From an uncultured Pseudovibrio sp. (GTDB taxonomy: Bacteria; Pseudomonadota; Alphaproteobacteria; Rhizobiales; Stappiaceae), in assembly GCA_947496145.1 (NCBI GenBank), contig CANMBS010000002.1, positions 186,001 to 250,000 of the forward strand: a stretch of 64,000 nt of DNA. The letters run 5' to 3'. Position 1 is the first letter of the stretch, and each line of letters opens with the position of its first letter. The notes under the pieces were generated by a model, which searched no databases, was not told the origin of the DNA, and saw only the letters and a program-made list of their open reading frames with translations. This document shows positions 35,627-45,224 of the stretch, one piece after another. The position numbers were made by a program, and so were the translations under genes.

Positions 35627-37093
35627 ATGCACGAAGTGAACCACAAAGCAGTGCAGATGGAGAAGGTTTTAAGCGCCTTATCTAAAAATGCACTGCAAAT
35701 GCTGGAGCGTTCTGTCGAAGACGCGCTGCAAAGTGGTAAAAGTGTCCCCAATGGAAAACTGATGCAGCAAACCATCCGCAGGTTGCTCGGAGAAGCCGCT
35801 GGAATCCTTGAAAGCAGATTGTCATTGGAAGCACCGCTCCGGCGAGCCATACTCAGCCCGCTTCAGCCGTTCCTCATTCCGTTGCCGCACAAGGTTCCTT
35901 CACCCGGGCGTATCGATGTATCTTCAACAGATGCGCTCTGGTCCTATATGAGCAGGGAACTTCTCACCGACGAGTTTTCAGAGGCTGTCACCACACTGGA
36001 AGATCTCTGCAAACAGCAAGACTTGCCTGCCACTCATGATACCATTCAAAAAGCGGTGCATGCAGCAGCTGAGGGTCTGCGTCTTCGCCTTGTATCTGCT
36101 GGGCAAAAGGTGATTAAGGCAAGCGAAGAAGACAGCCGGGCCAGAGCTAAGTTGCGCCGTAAACTGGGTGGGCATGCGAATCTGGATTATTTTCAGGATG
36201 CCATACTTATCCTGAACCGGGCACCGGCATGGGAAAAGGTGATGGCCCTGACCCCACCTTTCGCGGCAGACCTGCTAACGCTCTGTGAGAATGATGACCT
36301 TAAAGATATGCGGGCGCATATCGAAGACCATCAGAACGAAATCAATCATATTGCCGCACTGGCATACGCCCGGCTGAATGAAGCGCCCGGTGAGCTGATA
36401 AAGCTGGCACAAGCTTTAGCCTCTGTCCCTCAGTTGGAGCAGCTGGTTAGCACGCCCTATGCCGGGCTGGTTGACTTTGCGCTTTCCGCTATTGAGCAAA
36501 GCCTTGCCAATGTTGAAAGCTGGCAAGCGCATGAGGACGCCTTGATCGGTTTGCCCGAAGCTACAAATGCCAGCCTGTTGAACTTTGAAGAACTGAGTGA
36601 GTTGGAAGGATTTGAAGCCTGTGACGCATGGTTTCAACGGGCCACTGAATTAAAAAAGCGGTTGGCTGAGCTGTTAAAAGACGAAATTCGGAGCCTTCCC
36701 ACTTTGCTGGAAGAAGCAATAGCTTCCCAAGCCACATCAGATAAGCTCAGGTTGCATTACCCTGACCACGCAGATAACTCGCAGTTCTCCTATCACAAAT
36801 GTTTGAGGGGATTAAAGCTGGTTAAACTGGCTGCTCAATATGCAGATGTGCTCGGGCTGAACGAACTTCAGGCCTCCACCAAAGAACATGTGGAGCGGTT
36901 CATTGACCGCAATTCTGAAAAGCTTCTGACAGCGGTAAATTCTGAGCGAAATATGGCAGATCATGTCCAGAAACACGACGAAACTTCGCGGAATTTAAGT
37001 CGTTTGATCTCTATGAGTGAAATTTCACTGCATCCGGAAGACACCGCAAATCTCATCCGAAGACAGAAAACTTATTTGCAAAGCGCAGCTTAG
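35627..37093 (+). CDS. Unknown alpha-helical protein (488 aa)
   Basis: I do not recognise a family. The 488-residue product is soluble, leucine-rich and predicted almost fully helical, with no signal peptide or membrane helix. The part around residues 165-185 is highly basic (EEDSRARAKLRRKLGGHANL). The rest looks like successive helical repeats (IAALAYARLNEAPGELIKLA; YADVLGLNELQASTKEHVER). Codon use looks like that of neighbours. It stands alone between a lipoprotein gene and the ccm operon, 137 bases before ccmI. Confidence 0.7.
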   Translation: MHEVNHKAVQMEKVLSALSKNALQMLERSVEDALQSGKSVPNGKLMQQTIRRLLGEAAGILESRLSLEAPLRRAILSPLQPFLIPLPHKVPSPGRIDVSSTDALWSYMSRELLTDEFSEAVTTLEDLCKQQDLPATHDTIQKAVHAAAEGLRLRLVSAGQKVIKASEEDSRARAKLRRKLGGHANLDYFQDAILILNRAPAWEKVMALTPPFAADLLTLCENDDLKDMRAHIEDHQNEINHIAALAYARLNEAPGELIKLAQALASVPQLEQLVSTPYAGLVDFALSAIEQSLANVESWQAHEDALIGLPEATNASLLNFEELSELEGFEACDAWFQRATELKKRLAELLKDEIRSLPTLLEEAIASQATSDKLRLHYPDHADNSQFSYHKCLRGLKLVKLAAQYADVLGLNELQASTKEHVERFIDRNSEKLLTAVNSERNMADHVQKHDETSRNLSRLISMSEISLHPEDTANLIRRQKTYLQSAA

Positions 37094-37230
37094 GCACTGT
37101 CAGATATCATCTTTATTGCATACTAAGGGGTTTTTCCTAGGTAATTTGTGGGTATATGCCTTGTGCGACGGCCCGTCGCAGGGGGGCACCTGTTGCCTTT
37201 CACATTTAGAACCTGTCTATTTAAGGCACT

Positions 37231-38391
37231 ATGATATTCTGGTTTGTACTTGCAATTTTGACGGCGGCGGTCGCATTGACCGTACTCGTTCCATTGGCTC
37301 GCTCACCTAAGGTTCGCCCTAATGAGCGCAATGATGAAGCTGTGTTCCGTGCTCAGCTTGAAGAAATACAAAAAGATCTTGAGCGCGGTGTAATCGCGCC
37401 GGACATGGCCGAAGCCGCCAAAATTGAAGTATCCCGCCGCCTTTTGGCCGCGCACAAGGAAAATCAGGAGGGCCAGTCGCGTTCTTCTTCCGGTCCGCGC
37501 TCATGGATTGTACAGGTAACAGCTATTGTTCTGGTGCCTCTGGCAGCACTCGGCCTGTATCTGCAATACGGTTCTCCGCAGTTACCGGACCAGCCAAGGG
37601 CAGAGCGTCTTGCAACAGCCAATGTTGAAGCAGATCTGGAAGTCCTGATCGCCAAAACAGAAGAATACCTTCAAAAGAACCCCGATGATGCCCAGGGCTG
37701 GGCCGTCATAGCGCCTGTTTATTTGCGCTCAGGTAAGTTCAGCGAGGCACGCCGTGCTTTCGCAAATGCCCTCGCACAGTTTCCAGATAGCGTGGAGCTG
37801 ATGGTTGGCTGGGCCGAAGCCAGTATTTTTGCAAATGATGGCCGGGTTTCTGAAGAAGTTGAAAAAGTATTGCGCAGGGTCAATCTCGCGAAGCCGGAAA
37901 TGCTGCAACCTTACTATTATCTTGCAATGGCAATGGGACAAAAAGGACAGATTAACGAGGCGCTGGGAGCATGGAACGCGCTGCTTAAAAATGCTGATCC
38001 GAATGCCCCTTGGGTCGCCTCCGCAGTAGCTCAGCGAGATGAGTTGATTGCACGAGGCGCAGTCGCATCTGAAAGCATTGAGCAGTCATCAGTACCAGTA
38101 AAACCTGCTGGCCCTACCGCTGAGGAGATCGAGGCCGCTGCGCAAATGAATGCTGAAGATCGTGCTGAAATGATTGCCCAGATGGTGCTTCAGCTCGATG
38201 AACGCCTCGCCGGTGAAGGAGGCTCAGTCGCCGAATGGGGGCAATTGATTCAGGCGCGTGTTATGCAGGGCGAGACAAAAGAAGCTGCAAAGGCATTGGC
38301 GCGCGCCCGGAAAAGCCTTAAAGACAATGCAGCGGGGCTGGAAAAGCTGAACCAGCTGGCTGCAAGCCTGAAATTGAGCCCTGTGCAATAG
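37231..38391 (+). CDS. ccmI: Cytochrome c maturation protein CcmI
   Basis: A 386-residue protein that presents apocytochrome c to the CcmF/CcmH haem ligation complex (family knowledge). N-terminal helix (MIFWFVLAILTAAVALTVLV) and a second near residues 92-110 anchor it; between them RAQLEEIQKDLERGVI is a CcmI feature. A TPR-like periplasmic domain follows: DAQGWAVIAPVYLRSGKFSE. It opens the ccmI-E-F-H operon (cycHJKL in rhizobia). Confidence 0.9.
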   Translation: MIFWFVLAILTAAVALTVLVPLARSPKVRPNERNDEAVFRAQLEEIQKDLERGVIAPDMAEAAKIEVSRRLLAAHKENQEGQSRSSSGPRSWIVQVTAIVLVPLAALGLYLQYGSPQLPDQPRAERLATANVEADLEVLIAKTEEYLQKNPDDAQGWAVIAPVYLRSGKFSEARRAFANALAQFPDSVELMVGWAEASIFANDGRVSEEVEKVLRRVNLAKPEMLQPYYYLAMAMGQKGQINEALGAWNALLKNADPNAPWVASAVAQRDELIARGAVASESIEQSSVPVKPAGPTAEEIEAAAQMNAEDRAEMIAQMVLQLDERLAGEGGSVAEWGQLIQARVMQGETKEAAKALARARKSLKDNAAGLEKLNQLAASLKLSPVQ

Positions 38392-38404
38392 GGCAGGAAT
38401 TAAA

Positions 38405-38449
38405 GCGTACCACTAACGAGCCTGAAACGGCTGACACATAAGAGTACGC
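38405..38449. repeat. Palindromic element in the ccmI-ccmE gap
   Basis: GCGTAC (38405-38410) pairs with GTACGC (38444-38449), and inside it AGCC pairs with GGCT around TGAAAC. It begins 14 bases after the ccmI stop. Its outer sequence (AAAGCGTA) resembles the start of the repeat at 19341, so it may be a diverged member of the same extragenic palindrome family. Confidence 0.45.
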
Positions 38450-38525
38450 ATTAGATGGAATCTTATAGCAGTTTGACAAAAAGAAGAACTGCTATGGTAG
38501 GCAACATATCTACGGAACTGCGAGC

Positions 38526-39002
38526 ATGACACGTAAACAGAAAAGACTCGGGCTAATTGGTCTTGCTGGCTTGGTTTTAAGCTCAGCTGTCGGTTTGGTG
38601 CTTTATGGCCTGTCCAGCAGCGTAACTTACTTCCAAAGCCCAAGTGATATCGCTGAAAAGCAGGTGGAGATTGGTCAGCGCATCCGTCTGGGTGGTCTGG
38701 TGGAAGATGAGTCCCTTGATAAAAGCCGGGGCTCTGTGATCCACTTCCGTGTGACAGATCAGGCCGAAGCTATTTCAGTTCAGTATAAAGGCATTTTGCC
38801 GGACCTGTTCCGTGAGGGGCAGGGTATTATTGCTGAAGGATTTATCGACCAGAAAGGTGTCTTCATCGCTGATACCGTGCTGGCAAAGCACGATGAAAGC
38901 TATATGCCCAAAGAGGTTTATGAGACATTGAAGGAAGATGGCCACTGGATGGCAGAAGAGCAAGCCGCCGCCGCTGCGGAGCAGGGCTCTAACGTCAACT
39001 AG
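38526..39002 (+). CDS. ccmE: Haem chaperone CcmE
   Basis: A 158-residue haem chaperone of the periplasm, anchored by an N-terminal helix (GLIGLAGLVLSSAVGLVLYG). The OB-fold domain has IRLGGLVEDESLDKSRGS and the haem-binding histidine in VLAKHDESYMP (near residue 123), with the following tyrosine conserved. The C-terminus is an Ala/Glu tail. Second gene of the ccm operon. Confidence 0.93.
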   Translation: MTRKQKRLGLIGLAGLVLSSAVGLVLYGLSSSVTYFQSPSDIAEKQVEIGQRIRLGGLVEDESLDKSRGSVIHFRVTDQAEAISVQYKGILPDLFREGQGIIAEGFIDQKGVFIADTVLAKHDESYMPKEVYETLKEDGHWMAEEQAAAAAEQGSNVN

Positions 39003-39072
39003 AAAAGCACAATCAACCGGCAAAACATAATAGGCCGGTTATCCAGCGCCAAATGGATATTAGGATAACGCA

Positions 39073-41088
39073 ATGATAATTGAAATTGGCCACTTTGCGC
39101 TCATTCTTGCATTGGTCGTCGCGGCTGTTCAGTCGGTCTTTCCGGTGTGGGGAGCAGTAAAGTCAGATCATCGCTTGATGGGAATGGCACCAAGCCTCGC
39201 CGTCGCTATGTTCTTGTTAACGTGCGTTGCCTTTGCCGCATTGACCTGGGCATATCTGACTTCAGATTTCTCACTGCTTAATACCTATCAGAACTCGCAT
39301 AGCGATAAGCCGATAATCTATAAAATTTCGGGTGTTTGGGGGAACCACGAAGGGTCTATCCTCCTGTGGGTCCTCATTCTGGTGCTGTTTGGCGCTTTGG
39401 TTGCTGTGTTTTCTCGCAATATCCCTCAGCGACTGCGGGCTGCCACATTGGGAACGCAGGGCTGGGTATCCTTTGCCTTCCTGTTATTTGTGGTTGTTGC
39501 TTCAAACCCGTTTGGCCGCATTGAACCTGCTCCAATGCAGGGCACGGGCCTCAATCCAATGCTGCAAGATGTTGGGCTCGCAATTCACCCGCCCATTTTG
39601 TATGTGGGATACGTCGGCTTTTCTATCGTCTTTGCATTTGCAGCTGCCGCTCTGATCCTCGGTAAGCTGGACGCTGCTTGGGCGCGCTGGGTTCGTCCAT
39701 GGATTCTTGTCAGCTGGATTTTCCTCACACTCGGCATCGCGATGGGGTCTTATTGGGCTTACTATGAGCTTGGTTGGGGAGGCTGGTGGTTCTGGGACCC
39801 GGTCGAAAACGCTTCCTTCATGCCATGGCTCACAGGCACAGCACTGCTGCACTCCGCCATCGTTATGGAGCGCCGCGATGCTCTGAAAGTCTGGACCGTG
39901 TTTCTGGCACTGCTGACGTTCTCCTTGTCGCTGCTTGGGACCTTCCTTGTCCGTTCCGGTGTCCTGACCTCCGTGCATGCATTCGCAGTTGATCCGGCCC
40001 GTGGTCTGTTCATTCTCGCGATCCTGCTGATTTTCGTGGGTGGCTCTCTCACCTTGTTTGCATGGCGTGCACCGCTTCTGCGTCAAGGTGGCCTGTTCTC
40101 GCCAATCAGCCGTGAAGGATCATTGGTACTCAATAACCTTTTCCTCACCACAGCCTGTGCCGCAGTGTTTGTAGGCACGCTCTACCCTCTGATTCTGGAG
40201 GCATTCTCCGGCGATAAGATTTCTGTCGGTGCTCCTTTCTTCAATCTCACCTTCGGTCCAATCATGGTGCCGGTGCTGATCCTGATGCCATTTGGCCAGC
40301 TTCTGGCGTGGAAGCGCGGTGATCTCTGGGGTGTAAGCCAGCGACTGACACTGGCGTTTGCAATCTCTGTTATCGCGACCATCATGCTGGTGTGGTTCAT
40401 GGGTGCCAGCTCAACGAGTATTATGACAGCACTCGGTTTTGGTCTGGCATTCTGGGCAATCTTTGGCTCGCTTTGGGAGATTGTAGACCGTTCTCAGATC
40501 CTCAAAGTCGGCTTTGCCCGCGCCGTCCCGCGCATTATGGGCTTTACGCCAACTGTATGGTCAACCGTTTTGGGGCATGCTGGTCTTGGCTTTACGGTTT
40601 TGGGTATTGTTACAACCATGGCCTTCGAGTCCGAGCGAGTGCAAGTCATGCACCCCGGTGAAACACTGGAGCAGAACGGTTACCATGTGACCTATGAGAG
40701 AAGCTGGACTCAGCCAGGCCCGAACTACGATGAGCTTGTCTCCCGCTACACACTGCGCAAAGGTGGAGACGTGGTTGGTGTCATGGAACCATCCAAACGC
40801 GCCTACAGGGCCAGCGGCAGACCAATGAGTGAAACCTCAATTGCGACCTTTGGATTCTCTCAGGTGTACTTCGCAACGGGAGACAACGATGAAAACGGCG
40901 GAATTGTAACCCGCATTTACTTCAAGCCGCTGATCACTCTCATCTGGATTGGTACTCTGATTATGTCCCTTGGCGGTACATTAGCCTTGTTTGATCGCCG
41001 CTTGCGTGTGGGTGCCCCGGTTACTGCACGCAGACGTAAGAGCAAAGCTGAAGGTGCAATACCAGTAGCGGCAAGTCCGGCGGAGTAA
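39073..41088 (+). CDS. ccmF: Haem lyase subunit CcmF
   Basis: A 671-residue polytopic membrane protein that attaches haem to apocytochrome c. The tryptophan-rich WWD motif is present ([20 protein letters not shown], near residues 233-252), together with [11 protein letters not shown], the [13 protein letters not shown] segment and conserved haem-ligand histidines. Start preceded by AGGA. It is followed by ccmH after five bases. No ccmG is inside this cluster. Confidence 0.94.
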   Translation: MIIEIGHFALILALVVAAVQSVFPVWGAVKSDHRLMGMAPSLAVAMFLLTCVAFAALTWAYLTSDFSLLNTYQNSHSDKPIIYKISGVWGNHEGSILLWVLILVLFGALVAVFSRNIPQRLRAATLGTQGWVSFAFLLFVVVASNPFGRIEPAPMQGTGLNPMLQDVGLAIHPPILYVGYVGFSIVFAFAAAALILGKLDAAWARWVRPWILVSWIFLTLGIAMGSYWAYYELGWGGWWFWDPVENASFMPWLTGTALLHSAIVMERRDALKVWTVFLALLTFSLSLLGTFLVRSGVLTSVHAFAVDPARGLFILAILLIFVGGSLTLFAWRAPLLRQGGLFSPISREGSLVLNNLFLTTACAAVFVGTLYPLILEAFSGDKISVGAPFFNLTFGPIMVPVLILMPFGQLLAWKRGDLWGVSQRLTLAFAISVIATIMLVWFMGASSTSIMTALGFGLAFWAIFGSLWEIVDRSQILKVGFARAVPRIMGFTPTVWSTVLGHAGLGFTVLGIVTTMAFESERVQVMHPGETLEQNGYHVTYERSWTQPGPNYDELVSRYTLRKGGDVVGVMEPSKRAYRASGRPMSETSIATFGFSQVYFATGDNDENGGIVTRIYFKPLITLIWIGTLIMSLGGTLALFDRRLRVGAPVTARRRKSKAEGAIPVAASPAE

Positions 41089-41093
41089 GACCT

Positions 41094-41576
41094 ATGAAGA
41101 TGAAGTTTTTACTCCTTCTGCTTTGTGCGATGTTTCTGGGCGCAAACAGTGCCTTTGCAGTGAACCCGGATGAGGTGCTCAAAGACCCTGCTCTGGAAGA
41201 ACGTGCACGCGAGATTTCCAAGGAAGTACGCTGCGTAGTCTGTCAGAACCAGTCTATTGATGACTCGAACGCCAGACTTGCCAGAGACCTTCGCCTGTTG
41301 GTACGCGAACGTCTGGTTGCAGGCGATAGCGACAGTGAAGTGGTGGACTATCTCGTTGACCGTTACGGAGAGTTTGTCCTCCTCAAGCCACGCTTTGCGT
41401 TCCATACCTTGTTCTTGTGGGCTGGCGGGCCAGTTGCACTTCTGTTTGGTGGTTTCTTTTTATGGCGAGCTGCCAGAAGAAAGAAAGATGCGCCACTTAA
41501 GAGCGAGGCAGCGGGGGCAAAACCGCTCTCGCCAGAAGAGCGGGCAGAGCTGGATAAGCTGATGTCATCAAACTAA
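41094..41576 (+). CDS. ccmH: Cytochrome c maturation protein CcmH
   Basis: A 160-residue thioreductase of the haem lyase complex. Signal peptide (residues 1-22), then the redox pair in [20 protein letters not shown] (Cys near 45 and 48), the [20 protein letters not shown] segment and a C-terminal membrane helix ([20 protein letters not shown]). It reduces the CXXCH cysteines of apocytochromes. Last gene of the operon, followed by a strong hairpin. Confidence 0.93.
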   Translation: MKMKFLLLLLCAMFLGANSAFAVNPDEVLKDPALEERAREISKEVRCVVCQNQSIDDSNARLARDLRLLVRERLVAGDSDSEVVDYLVDRYGEFVLLKPRFAFHTLFLWAGGPVALLFGGFFLWRAARRKKDAPLKSEAAGAKPLSPEERAELDKLMSSN

Positions 41577-41579
41577 AGT

Positions 41580-41623
41580 AAGCTTCAAGAGGCCCGTTGA
41601 CATCAGTCGCGGGCCTCAAGCTT
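41580..41623 (+). terminator. Hairpin at the end of the ccm operon
   Basis: AAGCTT and GAGGCCCG (41580-41596, with a three-base bulge) pair with CGGGCCTC and AAGCTT (41610-41623). A T tract is absent, so it may act as an mRNA 3' stabiliser or a weak terminator. Confidence 0.6.
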
Positions 41624-41750
41624 AATCACATCTTCTTGCTTTGTGTTGAATTGTAAAGACAAGCGTAATTGCGCACTTAATCCCTGTATATAATATGAAT
41701 TTGCGTGCCAGATCGGGCGAACGATCGGGCAAACGACAGGGACAGTTTAC

Positions 41751-42512
41751 ATGGCAAATGATCCGCTCAAACTGGAATTTGAAGGCTCACAGGGAGCCGG
41801 GCTTGCAGCACGTCTGGACAAGCCGGAAGGTGAACCAAAGGCCTACGCTTTATTCGCCCATTGTTTCACATGTTCCAAGGATCTGTCTGCCGCCCGCCGG
41901 ATAGCATCAGCGCTCACAAAGGATGGTATTGCAGTCCTGCGCTTTGATTTTACCGGGCTGGGTAACAGTGGTGGAGATTTCGCCTCCACCAACTTTTCTT
42001 CCAATCTTCAGGACCTCATTCTTGCTGCCGACTACATGCGCGAGCATTATCAGGCACCTAAGCTGCTTGTTGGTCATTCGCTTGGTGGTGCTGCTGTTCT
42101 CGCCGCAGCGGCGCAAGTGCCTGAGGTCAATGCGGTTGCGACCATAGGTGCACCATCCTCTGCCGATCATGTCATTCATAACTTCGGCGCATCTCTTGAT
42201 GAGATAAAGGAAAAGGGGGAGGCAACTGTCCAGCTTGGTGAACGTCCCTTTAAAATCAAGCGCCAGTTTGTAGAGGATCTGGAGGCGCAGGATGTACGCT
42301 CACGTGTGGCTCTATTGAAAAGAGCGGTGCTGGTTCTTCATTCTCCAATAGATGCTACTGTTGGAATAGAAAATGCCGCTCAGATTTTTGAAGCAGCTAA
42401 ACATCCAAAATCATTTGTATCTTTAGATAATGCGGATCATCTGCTCATGAAGTACAAAGATGCAGACTATGCTGCGCGGGTTATTGCAGCGTGGGCGAGC
42501 CGCTATATGTAA
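41751..42512 (+). CDS. Alpha/beta hydrolase (hydrolase half of the hydrolase-OsmC family)
   Basis: A 253-residue alpha/beta hydrolase. The nucleophile elbow is [14 protein letters not shown] (Ser near residue 107), the acid is probably in [15 protein letters not shown], and the His in [34 protein letters not shown] and [13 protein letters not shown] are the hallmarks of proteins that usually continue into an OsmC peroxidase-like domain. Here the frame ends right after the hydrolase part (AAWASRYM) and no OsmC sequence follows. Substrate unknown. Confidence 0.88.
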   Translation: MANDPLKLEFEGSQGAGLAARLDKPEGEPKAYALFAHCFTCSKDLSAARRIASALTKDGIAVLRFDFTGLGNSGGDFASTNFSSNLQDLILAADYMREHYQAPKLLVGHSLGGAAVLAAAAQVPEVNAVATIGAPSSADHVIHNFGASLDEIKEKGEATVQLGERPFKIKRQFVEDLEAQDVRSRVALLKRAVLVLHSPIDATVGIENAAQIFEAAKHPKSFVSLDNADHLLMKYKDADYAARVIAAWASRYM

Positions 42513-42632
42513 AGCCACGCGAAAACTCGGTCAGATGTAAGCTCAAAGTTTTCCCAGTATTACAGAAGATTAATGTAGCAGATAGGTGTTTGTAAGGTTC
42601 GCTCTGTCATAGTCACTCTCAACGAAATGCAA

Positions 42633-42659
42633 AAGCCCGTCTTCCCCACTTGCGGGCTT
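42633..42659. terminator. GC hairpin before degP
   Basis: AAGCCCG (42633-42639) pairs with CGGGCTT (42653-42659). On the forward strand no T run follows; on the reverse strand TTTT does. It may terminate the hydrolase transcript inefficiently or lie in the degP leader. Confidence 0.4.
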
Positions 42660-42685
42660 CTATTGAACACATGGAGTTGAGCCAA

Positions 42686-44242
42686 ATGAAGTTGACCAAG
42701 AACGCAAGTTCCAACGTTGTGTCCCTGTCTGCTGCTAAATCCCCTTCCAAACGCCGTTCCCGCCTCCTCAATGGAACAATGGCACTGGCAATCGCAGGTG
42801 CAATGGTCGCTCCGCTAACACTGGTCCCTGCAACCTCTCAGGCAGAGCCGGTACGCATCAACGCACCAGCCATGCCAAATTTTGTAGGTCTGGTCGAAGC
42901 TGTTCAGCCAACAGTTGTGTCTGTGCGTGTCCGTGCTGAAATTAAGGAAAGTGACCGCCTGAGTGGCATTCCTCCAATGTTCCGCGATATGCCAGAGGAT
43001 CACCCTCTGCAAAAGTTCTTCCGCGAATTTGGTGGCCCAGGCAGCGAGGGCAAAAAGAAACGTGCCCCTCGCAAGCGCTTTGACCAGTCTCAGGGCTCCG
43101 GCTTCTTTATTTCCGATGATGGTTATGTCGTGACCAACGAGCATGTGGTTGAGGGCGGCACTGAGTTCACCATCGTCACCAGTGAAGGCGATGAGCTGGA
43201 CGCAACGCTGGTCGGTTCCGATAAACGCTCAGATCTGGCCCTGCTGAAAGTTGAAAGCGAAGAGAAGTTTCAGTACGTCGCCTTTACGGATGATGCCCCG
43301 CTCGTGGGCGAATGGGTTGTTGCTGTAGGTAACCCGTTTGGTCTGGGAGGCACTGTAACGGCTGGTATCGTCTCAGCTCGTGGCCGTGATATTGGTGCAG
43401 GGCTTTATGACGACTTCCTTCAGATTGATGCCTCGGTAAACCGTGGTAATTCCGGTGGACCTGCATTCAATGTGAAAGGTGAGGTTGTTGGCGTGAACTC
43501 AGCCATCGTCTCTCCAAGTGGAGGGAACGTTGGTATCGCTTTCGCAATCCCAGCGCAAACCGCCAAGAAAATCATTTCTGATCTGAAAGAAGATGGTGCA
43601 GTAACCCGTGGCTGGCTCGGTGTGCAAATCCAGTCAGTAACCAAGGACATCGCTGAATCCCTCGGTCTTGAAAATGAAAACGGCACGCTGGTTGCTGAAG
43701 TCCAGCCAGATACCCCAGCCAAAGCGGCAGGCTTCCAGGCTGGTGATATCATCCTGAAAGTAGACGGCGAAGAAGTAAACGGCCCACGTGAACTGGCTAG
43801 GGTGATCGCGGGTTATTCGCCAAACACAGAAGTGGAAATTGAATACTGGCGCGACGGTGAAATCAACACCGCCACCGTAAAGCTCGGTACCATCCCTGAA
43901 GAAAAGCAGAAAGCTTCTGCAACAAAGAACAAGGATGCGAACACCGCACTGGTGGACAGTCTTGGTCTGGAACTGGCAACCGCTGAGGAAGCTGGAGTTG
44001 ATGAGACCGGCGTGGTCGTCACCAAGGTCGAGCCAGATGGTCCGGCAGCTGACAAAGGTCTTGCTCCCGGTGCGATCATTACTCAGGTCGCTGGCGTAGA
44101 AGTTAAAACCCCGACGGATGTTGCCGAACAAGTGGAAAATGCACGCGATCAGGGACGAAAAGCAGTCTTGCTGCGTGTCACCCGCAGCGAAAATACTCAG
44201 TTCATTGCCATCCCTTTGGAAAAGAGTGACGAAGATAAGTAA
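42686..44242 (+). CDS. degP: Periplasmic serine protease DegP/Do family
   Basis: A 518-residue protease-chaperone. Start at 42686 (MKLTKNASS) is supported by GGAG ten bases before; in-frame starts exist upstream. A long signal region (helix LNGTMALAIAGAMVAPLTLV, cleavage near SQA-EP) precedes the trypsin-like domain with His in VTNEHVVEGG, Asp in RSDLALLKV and Ser in NRGNSGGPAF. Two PDZ domains follow (GWLGVQIQSVTK and DETGVVVTKVEPDG). It degrades or refolds damaged envelope proteins. It is separated from the next genes by a chain of stem-loops. Confidence 0.93.
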   Translation: MKLTKNASSNVVSLSAAKSPSKRRSRLLNGTMALAIAGAMVAPLTLVPATSQAEPVRINAPAMPNFVGLVEAVQPTVVSVRVRAEIKESDRLSGIPPMFRDMPEDHPLQKFFREFGGPGSEGKKKRAPRKRFDQSQGSGFFISDDGYVVTNEHVVEGGTEFTIVTSEGDELDATLVGSDKRSDLALLKVESEEKFQYVAFTDDAPLVGEWVVAVGNPFGLGGTVTAGIVSARGRDIGAGLYDDFLQIDASVNRGNSGGPAFNVKGEVVGVNSAIVSPSGGNVGIAFAIPAQTAKKIISDLKEDGAVTRGWLGVQIQSVTKDIAESLGLENENGTLVAEVQPDTPAKAAGFQAGDIILKVDGEEVNGPRELARVIAGYSPNTEVEIEYWRDGEINTATVKLGTIPEEKQKASATKNKDANTALVDSLGLELATAEEAGVDETGVVVTKVEPDGPAADKGLAPGAIITQVAGVEVKTPTDVAEQVENARDQGRKAVLLRVTRSENTQFIAIPLEKSDEDK

Positions 44243-44259
44243 GTCACCTGAAGAAATGC

Positions 44260-44422
44260 GGATCACAGGAAACGCCCCCTCTTGTGATCCTCTGTCGAAA
44301 CACGAATGACTCTCACATGTGTTTCGATTGTTTGCGGGGCTGATAGCAAGGTTTAGCCCTAAACTTCGTATCAGCCCCAAAAACCAATGCTGGAAGAGAT
44401 GGCAGGTGCGCAGGCACCTGCC
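44260..44422 (+). repeat. Chain of four stem-loops after degP
   Basis: Perfect inverted repeats follow each other: GGATCAC/GTGATCC (44260-44290); TCGAAACAC/GTGTTTCGA (44295-44327); GGGGCTGATA/TATCAGCCCC (44336-44378), which encloses GTTTA/TAAAC; and GGCAGGTGC/GCACCTGCC (44401-44422). The sequences differ from each other, so this is not a tandem repeat. A fifth hairpin, an intrinsic terminator, follows at 44444. No reading frame of note covers the region. Confidence 0.8.
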
Positions 44423-44443
44423 AGCCTCATCAATAAAAACTAT

Positions 44444-44486
44444 GCAAATGCTGTCACTTACCCTCAGACAGCATTTGCTTTTTTTT
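44444..44486 (+). terminator. Strong intrinsic terminator upstream of the second response regulator
   Basis: GCAAATGCTGTC (44444-44455) pairs perfectly over 12 bases with GACAGCATTTGC (44467-44478), followed by eight T. It lies 57 bases before the start of the response regulator gene and ends either the degP message or a leader RNA. Confidence 0.9.
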
Positions 44487-44543
44487 GGTGTTTGCCTGCA
44501 ATGTAAAGAAAGAATGAACGCAGTGCCCTGGGAACCGGAAACT

Positions 44544-45224
44544 ATGAGAATCTTGGTTATTGAAGATGATCGGGAAGCAGCAGACTACCTGCTCAAAGCC
44601 TTAAAAGAAGCTGGGCACTCACCTGATCATGCAGACAATGGCGAAGATGGCCTTGAACTGGCTATTTCAAACAATTGGGATGTGCTGGTGGTGGACCGGA
44701 TGCTGCCAAAGCGCGATGGTCTGTCTGTCATCGAAACTCTGCGTGCTTCCGGTGATGAAACGCCAGTGCTGATCCTTTCTGCACTGTCACAGGTAGATGA
44801 CCGCGTCACTGGCCTGCGCGCTGGTGGCGATGACTATCTCTCCAAACCCTACGCCTTTTCAGAGCTTCTGGCTCGTGTGGAAGTGCTCAGCCGCCGCAAA
44901 GCTGGCCCACAGGTGGAAACCAAACTTCAAGTCGCTGATCTTGTACTCGATCGCCTTGCCCATTCTGTGACCCGAGCTGGTCACGAAATCGTGCTCCAGC
45001 CCCGTGAGTTCCGATTGCTGGAATACCTCTTAAAACATGCCGGTCAGGTGGTCACCCGCACCATGCTTTTGGAAAACGTCTGGGACTATCATTTCGATCC
45101 GCAGACCAACGTGATCGACGTGCATATCTCAAGGCTGCGGTCCAAGATTGATAAAGGTTTCGATTACCCGCTGCTTCATACGGTTCGTGGTGCAGGATAT
45201 TCCATCCGTGACAGCTCTAACTAG
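44544..45224 (+). CDS. OmpR-family response regulator
   Basis: A 226-residue response regulator; ATG 44544 follows GGAACCGGAA. The longer frame from 44319 would run through the stem-loop chain and terminator, so it is rejected. Receiver residues Asp8, Asp9, Asp51 (VVDRMLPKRDG) and Lys in DDYLSKPYAF are present. Winged-helix C-terminus: LQPREFRLLEYLLKHAGQVV and NVIDVHISRLRSKID. It overlaps its kinase gene by 17 bases. In rhizobia this pair sits between degP and glnE; targets are not known to me. Confidence 0.9.
   Translation: MRILVIEDDREAADYLLKALKEAGHSPDHADNGEDGLELAISNNWDVLVVDRMLPKRDGLSVIETLRASGDETPVLILSALSQVDDRVTGLRAGGDDYLSKPYAFSELLARVEVLSRRKAGPQVETKLQVADLVLDRLAHSVTRAGHEIVLQPREFRLLEYLLKHAGQVVTRTMLLENVWDYHFDPQTNVIDVHISRLRSKIDKGFDYPLLHTVRGAGYSIRDSSN

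Noticed and set aside
44319-44543. N-terminal extension of the second response regulator
   Set aside because: The extension would be encoded by the stem-loop chain and terminator; ATG 44544 gives a normal receiver start with GGAA upstream.
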